Source: Diabrotica undecimpunctata (Eukaryota > Arthropoda > Insecta > Coleoptera > Chrysomelidae). Taken from it: a DNA stretch of 64,000 nt. The DNA is taken from the NCBI RefSeq assembly GCF_040954645.1, contig NC_092803.1, positions 66,299,427-66,363,426 of the forward strand, read 5' to 3'. This document shows positions 10,735 through 19,765 of the stretch, in pieces. A model generated the notes under the pieces. It did not search any database and was not told the DNA's origin. It saw only the letters and a program-made list of their open reading frames with translations. Every line of letters starts with the position of its first letter. Within the stretch, counting starts at the first letter, position 1. The position numbers and the translations under genes are program-made.

Positions 10735-12615
10735 GAAAACATCGATTTACCAAGAATCTGTACGCCATAGAAAAAAATCTTTCAAATAAGAAATGTAGCC
10801 GAGATCATTTTGAACAAAAATGTTTATTAGCACTTTTTGTGTAGATTGAAATGGTCTCTCGGAACAAAGTTCAAAGCGACCGGCGATTTGGGATGTCAGT
10901 TACTCCCGCAAAATAAATTTTTTAAATAACATTTGTATCAACTCGACGGTAAAAATTCGATATCTTTTGATCAGATTGTCCTAACAATAAAAATCAAAAT
11001 CCATTTTAAATGTAAAAAGTGCAGCTTTTGTATGAATAGTGAACATTTTACACTCTTAAATAAATAAACGTTGCCACGAAGGCGGCATTGGATGGAATTT
11101 GTAGTTGAAGTTGTGTAGTTTCGAAAAACGTAGGTACTTATGCAATAGAAAAAAAGCAGTTTACAAGCAAACGACCTTAAACTAAACGTTTTAGGTCGTT
11201 TGTAATATAAAAGTTTAGCAGCGTTTTTCAAGAATATTTCAAATATCTTATGTTTGTTGCCAGAAATCAAAATCGAAATTTCGTGTTGTAGGAAATAAAA
11301 TATGACGATTATAAGCTAACAATGGAAATTTCAGGAGTTTTATTGGAGAATCTCTTCTTACGATTCTCATTGGAGAATCGTAAAAAAGTGGCAAAAATTG
11401 CGCAACGTTTATTTAGTTAACAGCTTTATGGAAACTGACTTCATTTGCAGCAAAATTAAAAAGGTCTATTTATTTATTTATTTATCGTATGGCATACAAT
11501 AAGAACACATATTTAAAAGCAATATAAAACATTACATGGAGTATTACAAACGAATATCTAATGCATTAATATAGTCTAAAACATTTACGGTCGCATTCAG
11601 GAACTCGTCAAAAACTCCAGGGAACCGCCTTGGGGGGCATTCTTCAACAATGTGACGGACGGTCTGTCGTTGCGCAGTAAGGGCTTTTCCCCATTTATGT
11701 AAGCTTCAGCACATCTACCGCTTCTTGTTCTTATTCTGTTTAGCGTTGTCCATGTACCCCGGGTCAGTTCAAAGCCTGGCGGTTTCTGATCGATACAGGC
11801 CATTTGCTGTGCTTCCTGTTGTGAGTCGCGCTCCCATTGTCACCAGCGTTGGTGAGGTCGAAATGTTCCTGATGTAAGGAGGTGGCCCTTAACATGACAG
11901 GATATCTGGAGCGCAGTCTGTTCATTTCGATATCACGCCTATCATGGTGGATGGGTAGTTGATGGTTAGACTGGATTTTTAGATATTCTCTGAGAAGGGA
12001 GTGACTTCTTCGTAGTTTCGGCAATGGAATGTGACTCAGGATGGGAAGCCAATAGTTGGGTGTTTTTCTAATTGTACCTGAAATCATTAGCATTGTCTGG
12101 TTTAATTGGGTGTCAATAATCTTTGTGTGTTTGCTATTGAGCCATACTGGGGAAGCATATTCAGCTGTCGAGTATACACGTCCGATAGCAGATGAGTACA
12201 GAGGCTGAGGACACCCATGTGGTACCACATAGCTTTTGGATTATATTATTTCGCGTTTTCAGTTTTGCTGCCGCTTTTTGTAGGTGTTCTTTAAAACTCA
12301 AAGTTCTGTCAAGAGTCACTTGACTTAAAGTTTTAAAGGTCTATACGAAATTTGAACTCTTCACCTCTAAAACGCATTTTGATATTTGTCGATAGAACAC
12401 TCTAATATCGAATTTTTACCGATGAGTTGATACAAACCATATTTGACGTAACTGACATTCAAAATCGCCGGTCGCTAAAAGCGTTATTTCTGAAAGAACA
12501 ATTCATTCTATACAAAAAGTACTAGTGAATATTTTTGTTAAAACTTATCTCAGCTACATTTACTGAAACTTTTATTTCTATGTCTACATATTCTTGGTAA
12601 ATCGACGTTATCCTT
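10735..12615. mobile_element. Diverged fold-back element with nested insertion
   Basis: 10735-11040 and about 12340-12615 are diverged inverted copies. Matching blocks include TCGATTTACCAAGAAT.TGTA, GCGACCGGCGATTT, GTATCAACTC.. and GGTAAAAATTCGATAT, all in the mirrored order. The arms are roughly 250-300 bp with many substitutions and small gaps. No transposase frame is seen between them, so this looks like an old non-autonomous fold-back or TIR element. A truncated retrotransposon (11470-12334) was inserted next to the right arm's inner end. Inner hairpins exist at about 11166-11200 (CAAACGACCT/AGGTCGTTTG) and 11363-11390 (TTACGATTCTC/GAGAATCGTAA). Confidence 0.65.
11470..12334 (-). pseudogene. 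5'-truncated non-LTR retrotransposon (RT C-terminal end), with target duplication
   Basis: The reverse strand encodes the RT thumb and C-terminal region. Motifs are TLDRTLSFKEHLQKAAAKLK, then after a frameshift GRVYSTAEYASPVWLNSKHT, TQLNQTMLMISGTIRKTP and LRRSHSLLREY, then TRGTWTTLNRIRTRSGRCAEA from 11597-11803. This type of RT has no RNase H (Jockey/CR1-like). The 3' end carries an (AAAT)n tail on the minus strand (about 11470-11485). A 10-bp direct repeat AAAGGTCTAT at 11460-11469 and 12335-12344 is the target-site duplication and fixes both ends of the 865-bp insertion. Confidence 0.8.
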
Positions 12616-12619
12616 TTTT

Positions 12620-13210
12620 CACGAGGTTAAATTTTCTTTTTGTACTAAATAAATTTTAAATGCTTCCTTTGTTTAATTGATAATATATTTTTTTGTCTTC
12701 TTCCATCGACTCAGTATTTGAATTGTTTCAACTACTATGCAGTGGTCGGATTATATATATGTCACTGCCGCCGTATACTTGAGTATCTTCTACTTGGCCT
12801 TGTAATTTTTAATTGTTATGTAGTATATATTATCAGTCTCCATCCTCGACGACTCCATGTATATTTACAAATATCAAACATGTTTTCTAAACATATAAAG
12901 ATATTTTTCAAATTTTCAAATATTTTTTCAAATTTTTCAAATTACCAAGCTCAAGTCAACTGTTTTAATTTCTGTCCGTTTTCGTTTAAAAGTAATATTC
13001 TCTGTTCGTTACCACTACTTGTGGAATAGGTATGTTTCCGATTCTAGCGGATTTAGACCTCCTGTAATAATATAGTCTGTTTTATTGCATTTGCTAAGTA
13101 ATTTTTGAAGTGATTTGTATACATCAAGTGTTTTTTATCAAATTTTAATCTTGTTACTATCTGTTCATTTATGTATGAGTAGCTTTCTATTCTAGGGATC
13201 CACTTTTTAT
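12620..13210. other. Intron 1 sequence, no gene seen
   Basis: AT-rich stretch with only short low-complexity frames (Phe/Lys-rich), and no recognised repeat. Confidence 0.4.
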
Positions 13211-13213
13211 TTA

Positions 13214-13525
13214 TTAGTATACACACAAAGGTAAATTTAAATGAACAGATGAACAAGTTGAAGATGTCAGATTCAAACAAAATACTGGTTTTAAACAGAT
13301 CAACTTTACTGTACATTTTGATCTTATTTTTTTGCAAAATGCATATTTTTGCTTTAACGTCGTGTGTTTTTCCCACTTCCCATTAAAACTACAGTCATTC
13401 GTCGTCGCATACATATGATTGTCACCTCGGGGGAACAAATACGGGTCTAACCACCTTCTGTTGTCTCCGGGTGCTCTGTAGAAAGCTTCGAATATACTGT
13501 CGAGAGCTCCTCTACTTAAGTCCAT
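13214..13525 (-). CDS. Unrecognised short frame downstream of a promoter-like island
   Basis: ATG at 13525 sits in a favourable context (AAAATGG). The first half of the frame is of normal composition and rich in charged residues (FEAFYRAPGDNRRWLDPYLF, then RGDNHMYATTND). The last part turns low in complexity. I do not recognise the family. About 200 bp upstream lies a TATA plus initiator-like pair (separate entry), so this could be the start of a decayed LTR element or another gene's first exon. No signal peptide is seen, and chance coding remains possible. Confidence 0.25.
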   Translation of the reverse strand: MDLSRGALDSIFEAFYRAPGDNRRWLDPYLFPRGDNHMYATTNDCSFNGKWEKHTTLKQKYAFCKKIRSKCTVKLICLKPVFCLNLTSSTCSSVHLNLPLCVY

Positions 13526-13686
13526 TTTCGGGTTATGGACTTGGAAAATATTTATCTTCGGTGTCTTGCCCTGAAAAAGGCAAGATATTTTTTACATGAC
13601 AATTTCTTCGACGAAATAAAACACCAAGTTAAGTTGAAACAATTCTCAGCCACAGAGTATGGAAAATAAATGGAGGAAGCAGAGCC

Positions 13687-13707
13687 CCGAGAGCACTAAG
13701 CTCTCGG
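13687..13707. repeat. GC-rich perfect hairpin in leader of promoter-like island
   Basis: CCGAGAGC, five loop bases and GCTCTCGG give an 8-bp stem. A second hairpin (TCTTGCC/GGCAAGA) lies at about 13564-13585. Both fall in the presumed transcribed leader on the minus strand. Confidence 0.6.
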
Positions 13708-13721
13708 AGAGCCCGTGAGGG

Positions 13722-13758
13722 ACTGACTTGGCTGACCTGAAAATCGCCAATATTTATA
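13722..13758 (-). promoter_or_regulatory. TATA + initiator-like core promoter
   Basis: On the minus strand TATAAAT (13758-13752) is followed about 30 bp later by TCAGTC (from 13726), which matches the arthropod initiator consensus. The surrounding 13680-13930 block is clearly richer in G and C than the flanks. This resembles an LTR or gene promoter. No matching second LTR was found. Confidence 0.35.
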
Positions 13759-13952
13759 TGCGCCGTTCGAGCGATAAATAGTGATTTCCAGGTCAAGAGC
13801 CAATGGGAAAATTCGAGGCGGGGCGATGCGCATCGAAATGCGTACTAGTCCACAGACTATGGCATTTGATGACATGATAAGGCTACCGATCAGATGTTGA
13901 CGCAGTCTCTCCCATTCTTCAATCAAAACAACATTTACTTCCTATCTGTTTT

Positions 13953-14046
13953 AAATAATAGAAATTCGTGCCCTAAGTCTTCTGCCTAGCATATTCCACA
14001 CATGTTCTATCGGGTTCAAGTCTGGAGAATATGCTGGACAATTCAT
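13953..14046 (-). pseudogene. Tc1/mariner transposase C-terminal fragment
   Basis: The minus strand reads MNCPAYSPDLNPIEHVW followed by NMLGRRLRARI, the block around the last catalytic acid of Tc1-like transposases (usually WPAYSPDLNPIEHVW; here Asn-Cys-Pro replaces Trp-Pro). Only about 30 residues remain and the adjoining sequence is non-coding. Confidence 0.7.
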
Positions 14047-14139
14047 TTTTGTTACATCCACTTATAATAAAACGTCTCTTACAATATATGAGGCAAAAGA
14101 ATACTTTTAGTATTTAGAGTCAATGATAAGCCGAAATGG

Positions 14140-14590
14140 TACTTGTATGCATGATATAGAACTAAAAATAGCACAAAGAAAACAAACCACGAAAGCACTC
14201 CGTGGAGTGATATGGAACAACACTCTAACCAAAAAAAACAAAAAATGGATCTTTCAGAGCATATTGATAAATCTTACCCTAAATGGAGCTTAACAGTTGA
14301 ACTGAACTTTATGAGAAGATGTCTCTACAAATCATCAGAGTGGATAGAATAAGAACAGAGGAACAGAATGGAAGTAGAATGCTCAATTACAAAAAAGTTT
14401 GAAAACAGAGCTCTGCAGTGGCACGGGCATGTACAAATGATCCCAGAATACAGGTGGCCGAAAAGAAAATTGGACTGGAACTTGCCAGAAATAAGACGGA
14501 GAGGAAGACCTGCTACGAGATGGAAAACATACATAGAAAATGCTATGATGGATAAATAATCACCTCAGAGAAGGTGACTGGGAAAATTAG
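14140..14590 (+). pseudogene. RTE-like retrotransposon RT C-terminal fragment
   Basis: Broken forward frames include LRGVIWNNTLTKKNKKWIFQ and then, at 14368-14559, RALQWHGHVQMIPEYRWPKR and EIRRRGRPATRWKTYIE. The 'W-GHV...RGRP...W' pattern is typical of the C-terminal end of RTE-type RT proteins. Several frameshifts; dead. Confidence 0.65.
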
Positions 14591-14599
14591 AGTGCTGTA

Positions 14600-15500
14600 G
14601 AGGATGAAAACGGCGAACTCATGGTAGGAAAAGGCGAAGAAGATTTTCATCTGCCTTGAATATGGTCTGTTTCTTACAAATATGTTAGCGCTGGTATTAT
14701 AAGTGTTTTGTATATTATTTTTTTTTCGGGCTCCAGATTTCGATTGTTCGACCACAAAAATTTGAAAACCATACAGTTTGCTGGACTGGAGCTTACTTAA
14801 TGTGGCAGTTATCTATCATTGTTTCGCAAAATTGTATTCTTTTATCTGCAGGGACGACCTGATTTGCGTGCATTTTCAACCGTACTTGTTTCTCAAAATT
14901 TCTTTTCAATCTTACTGTTGACTGCGTTATGGACCTCTCTGAATATTTATCATTAAATAAATTACACACTTTCATCTGAGTTCGCGACTTTTCTCCATAC
15001 CATAATAATACAGAACATTCACGAATTAATACGATTATTGTACTACTTAATTGTTATTGAACGTTACTAAAAGTAATTACATTTCACTAAAAACTAGTAG
15101 TAGGCTACTTTTTTGCAAATGATAATAAATAATTTATTTTCTAAGCGCATATCTTTTAAATTATATCCATTAGACCCCAGGTATTATATTATTTGGAATC
15201 AGCTCATTTTTATCGATCTAAAAATGTCATAAAATATAGGGTGTTATATTTAAAAAAAGAGCCGATGACTTGATCACCTTAATGTGTATCACCTTTAATA
15301 ATGAAATTTTGTTGTAGAATGTAGAACATTAAACATAAAAATCGACGAGTTTTAAAGGCTTTTCATTTAGAAAATATCGAATTTATTCCATACTTTACGG
15401 ACACACTATGTACCATGCCAATGTTTACTATATTTTGAATTTATTTTTGACGTATAGTTTAATTAAAATATATTGTATATAAGAAATTGAACAGATTTTT
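14600..15500. other. Intron 1 sequence, no gene seen
   Basis: AT-rich; no recognised motif or clear repeat. Confidence 0.4.
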
Positions 15501-15508
15501 TGGTACAG

Positions 15509-15631
15509 GGGAACCTATTCCGTATGATCCGGATTTCAATGGTCCTTTAAGAAAAAGATCATGTACGGATATTCTTTGTCTAATGATATTTATGGTTTTC
15601 GTCGCCGCCTGGATTGGAATTGGAATATATG
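15509..15631 (+). CDS. Ctl2: Choline transporter-like protein, exon 2 (first membrane segment)
   Basis: The exon follows GGTACAG and ends before GTAAGT. It encodes EPIPYDPDFNGPLRKRSC and then TDILCLMIFMVFVAAWIGIG, ending in IYG plus one base. The YDP.F.GP..kRSCTD block followed at once by a hydrophobic helix is the hallmark of SLC44/CTL proteins and forms the cytosolic edge and first membrane segment. The product is a plasma-membrane, Golgi or mitochondrial choline (or ethanolamine) transporter in characterised relatives. Phase 1 at both ends agrees with exons 1 and 3. Confidence 0.93.
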
Positions 15632-15876
15632 GTAAGTAATATCAATACTTTACTTATATTTTTCAGTGATTAACTAAATAGTAATTTCCTTTTTTTACAT
15701 CTTAAGCCATTTGCAATCTGTGAATTGTATTTTAGTTACAATAAAACAATGATTTAGTAAATAAAATAATCAGCATATAGGACTTTGTTCAGTGACAAAT
15801 TCCTTTTAATTTGTAATTTTACGTTGAAATTCGCCAATGCTTCTCGTAACTTAGAAGTCACTTCCGACACCATTGC

Positions 15877-17125
15877 CTGTCTTAAGCCAGGAAAAAAGAG
15901 GAGGACTCTTAAGCTAGCGTGGACACTTGACCGGAAACCAATTTAATTTACGCCATATTTTTTCACCCATTTTTCACCAATTTATTACCAGCCTAATAAT
16001 TTTTCACCCCTAAACCACCATTAAGGAGAGCGATTCTGCTGACTTAAAGTTGAAGCTATCAGAATTAAAAAAAAACTATTTGCCTATGGCACATTTTTTT
16101 ACCTATTTTTCACTAATTTTTGTCTACCAGACCTACTCCTAATATGAGCGATTACGCTAGCTTAACATTCAAGCATAGTAGTATTCCAAAAAAATTTATA
16201 GACCATAGTATAGATAGACCATAGGTTGTTACGAAGAAAGAAGAAAATCTTTTTATAATTTCACTGTACTCTAGTAATTTATAACTGACATAAGGAAATT
16301 GCGAAACGATTTCTTGACTCGAGAGATGCTATCTATATCTATATGGACAAATTTTATGTTTATTTTATTTTATGTTTTGCAAACTATCTCCTAGCACGTG
16401 GTCCGCTACGTGAAGGTCGAACAGAAAATCAAGTAGAGGTAACCAGTGCTCGATTAGCCAAAGAAAAAACGAAAGCCCAATACTTGGTTGTAGTAATGGT
16501 TGTTAAATGGTATAAAAAACAATGTATTTTATATATCCCCTGATTTTCCACATACTATGACGGAATATATAACGAAAAGAGGGTGGGATGTTGTCAGGCC
16601 ATTACCAATATTAAAATATAATAAGATTATGGCGGGTATCGATCCACGTTGCGGGAAAAATTTAAGGTGATATAAGAAACTAGGGCTCCACTTTTTTTAA
16701 TTAATGCTGCTCAATGCCTTTAGACTGTATAGTAAATAATCAGCAAACAAACTGTCTCTAAAACAACTCTTTTGGTTAGAAATAATTCGTGAGCTATATA
16801 ATTAATAAAAAAGCAATGAAAGATGGAATACCGCATATGAACATATACCTAGAATCACTGCTAATAAATCGGACAAAGGCGAAACGAAAAGGAAAATATG
16901 TTAAGGATGCTCTATCCTAAAAATAAGAACACAGTTTGCCTTTTGCTCCCTATTTCAAAACTCACATACTTGTATAAGCTGAGCGATTCTTCTTCTTAAG
17001 GGTAGTTTAGGGGTAAAAAATTATTAGAATGGAAGTAAATTAGTGAAAAATGAGTAAAAAATATGGCATAGGTTAAATTGGATTCAGCGCATGTGTCCCC
17101 ACTAGCTTAAGACCAGGTAAGACAA
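15877..17125. mobile_element. Small fold-back / non-autonomous TIR element
   Basis: Left arm 15877-16045 and right arm about 16975-17125 are inverted copies. Both contain CTTAAGCTAG.G.GGACAC, the run GCCATATTTTTT.AC.CATT, TAATAATTTTT.ACCCCTAAAC and a GCGATTC.GCT block. A further partial copy of the arm unit lies inside at about 16085-16165 in direct orientation with the left arm. No transposase frame is seen. A short frame at 16343-16543 is unrecognised. Confidence 0.6.
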
Positions 17126-17129
17126 GAAA

Positions 17130-18255
17130 CCTGTAAAGCAAATTTGCAGGTTTTTTTACTGCCTACTTTCTAACAAAATTAACATTCATAAAAAGCTGTA
17201 TACTAAATATAATTCAGATAGTGCAGATTGTATTTAAAAAATTTATCTGCAAATAAAAAAATAAAATGTGTATTAAATATATTTCATTTGCTGTAGTATT
17301 TTAAAAGAAGTTTTAGATCACGTATAAAAAACAATTAAAATTATTAAATAATATGTAAATTGTTATTCTAGAAACAATTAATGAACAATTTGAGATTTAG
17401 GAGACACGCAGAATTTATTTTTTGTAGAGATATTAATATTACAAATTGCGAGTACAGTTGCGCTTGAGCAACGCGACGCACCGCGTTGGGTGCGATTTAA
17501 GCGTATCAGCTGGATCAATTAAAAGTTACTGTATTTTAGCGCACCCTGCATTAAAATACGGATGCCAACGTGTCAGAGAGCAAGAAATTAAAACCTCTGG
17601 TAATTGGCAAAAACCAAGATCATGCGTGATAAGCCCGAGCTTAATAAAATTAATCACACATTTTTTAATGAAAAACTTAAAGCAAAAGAACTTTTGCTTT
17701 AAACTTTTAACAGAAAGAACATGCAAATTAAGACATCTTGTCCAGGATCTACAAAAAAAGAATTGTTAGTTTGATTCTACAAGGATGGAAATACCTAACA
17801 AGAATATCTAATCCTTTTAGATGCTAATAATATAATGAGCAAGTCATGTATGGACGTTACAAAAGACTTATTTTGCGATTGCAATTGCGAATTATTAGTT
17901 TTTTTGTCGTACTGCAGACAATTAGCTTATAAGAGATTTTTTTAATAAAATCGCCATTTAATGCTCGGTTGGCGTCGGCGTTCTTACTACAGCGCCACCA
18001 GCGCGTTCTGCTTTAGAAGTACTGCTTCGTGAAATTTACAGAAGTCTATGAAGATAGTACCCTAAAAATGAGTTTTTGTAGAAGAAAGGAGCGTAGCTTG
18101 ATAGTGATGAAAATTTTAGAGAATTGATAAAAGCGTATTATTTCAAATCCACAAAAATACAGATAACAGCAATGAAAACTTCATCATCCGAAAAAAAAAA
18201 AAAGACGAAGGATGATGATGACAAAAATAGTAAACATATTCGATTAAATTGCAAA
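17130..18255. other. Intron 2 sequence, no gene seen
   Basis: No recognised protein or repeat. A small block at 17440-17600 is richer in G and C and has frames open on both strands, but with no family resemblance. Confidence 0.35.
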
Positions 18256-19428
18256 GTGATAGTCTAGGTGCCAGGCGACATACTGTATCACTCATACATA
18301 ACAGGCTACAATTTTCAGGATAGCTTCATAAGACCTCAACCCGCAAATATCTCTTGGGATACTTTCTGTACCGGGTGCTTTTTCTCTGCAGCTTATCCAA
18401 AAGTGGTCATTTTAAAGTGATGTATCAAATTTATTAATAACGTATTGCTGTTTAATAAATACAAAAATCGACTTCGTGAAATATCCGAAAAAAATCTTGT
18501 CCGACAAAAATTTTGGTTCCATAAGGGAGTCCACCAAACTGAACATGCCAAAAAAACAACTTCAAAAATTTAGTAATAACAAGCTGATTTTCTTTGTATC
18601 GTTCAAAAATAACGTGAAAAATACTATTTTGACATTGTCCGACAAAATGTACTCGCCAATTTTTACGTCCGACAGCGAAAATCGGCTTTTCCACACACAC
18701 ACACACACACAATCACGCTAAGCGATCAACCCAACCTCTAGGAACATGTGTATACCATACTAAGCATGGGATCCACATGTCCGAAGATCAAACCGGTCTC
18801 ACTTCGCTAGTCGAAGTGGTACCTATCTGACCCCCAGGTTTTTCCACCACCCCTCCTCATCGTGTGACATACGTGAGGAGGCTTATGATCTTGAAAGTTA
18901 CTAGAGTTGCCTTGGGTAATGAGACAACTCCCGTTTTTAATTATTGTGGTTATGCCACCTAACTGTAGGGGTAGCCACATCTAGGCTTTTCTCCCTAATT
19001 ACTTTACTGATTCTATAGATTTTACTCTAACTGTACTTCGGGACTTGAGTCCCTAAAACAAAAAGAAAAAATAGCGTGTGTGTTCCGTCCATGGAGTCGA
19101 CAGCCTGAGCTGTCGACTTCATGTTCGGAAAGAGTGTGTGCTCGATCACTCAGCCGCCGATTTGGCAAAAATAAATTTTGTTCTCCTCGCCGGCTGGGTG
19201 TCCGATGTGGGTCCGGCCACTGAGCCCATGTTTGCCGCACATGACCTCAGTGCTCGGGTGTCGCGAGAGGATCAGTAGCACTCGATCCGCCTTAAGGGCC
19301 TATTCCGCATCAGCGGTATATAGAAGGCCTGAAGGGTCTTCTATATGGAGTAATTTAAGTGAATTTACGTTGGAACGTTTAAAGATTAAAATTGATTAGG
19401 AACTAACTGTATTTAAAAGAAAACAACC

Positions 19429-19430
<2 letters not shown>

Positions 19431-19492
<62 letters not shown>
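19431..19492 (-). repeat. 62-nt homopolymer (poly(A) on the element's strand)
   Basis: An uninterrupted T run on + lies in the 3' UTR of the Jockey element, about 720 bp before its 3' end. It may be an internalised old poly(A) end, or simple expansion. Confidence 0.9.
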
Positions 19493-19493
<1 letters not shown>

Positions 19494-19765
19494 TGGGGTC
19501 TTCCTTGGCGTTGGGACTTTAAAATGCCGGCACAATTCTTACCCTTTTATTTCTTACATGCTAAATTGTGTGGGTGGGTTGGGGTGTGCATTGCAGGGTG
19601 TATACGGCCTCCACACACCCCGTTGTATAGTGTCCTTAACTAAGTGCCTTGGCACCTGTATCCTCTCGCCAGAGTCCTAAAAGAGAAGGATTTTTTGGGT
19701 GGTTGTTTTCTGATGACTGCATTCTTTTGTTTAGACGTCCTTGCGACCATCTCATTCTTCATTGA

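Noticed and set aside
18695..19430. A separate older element into which a poly(A)-ending Jockey copy inserted
   Set aside because: No duplication matching the sequence next to the poly(A) run was found on the 5' side, whereas a perfect 14-bp duplication encloses the whole unit. Kept as an open alternative in the findings.
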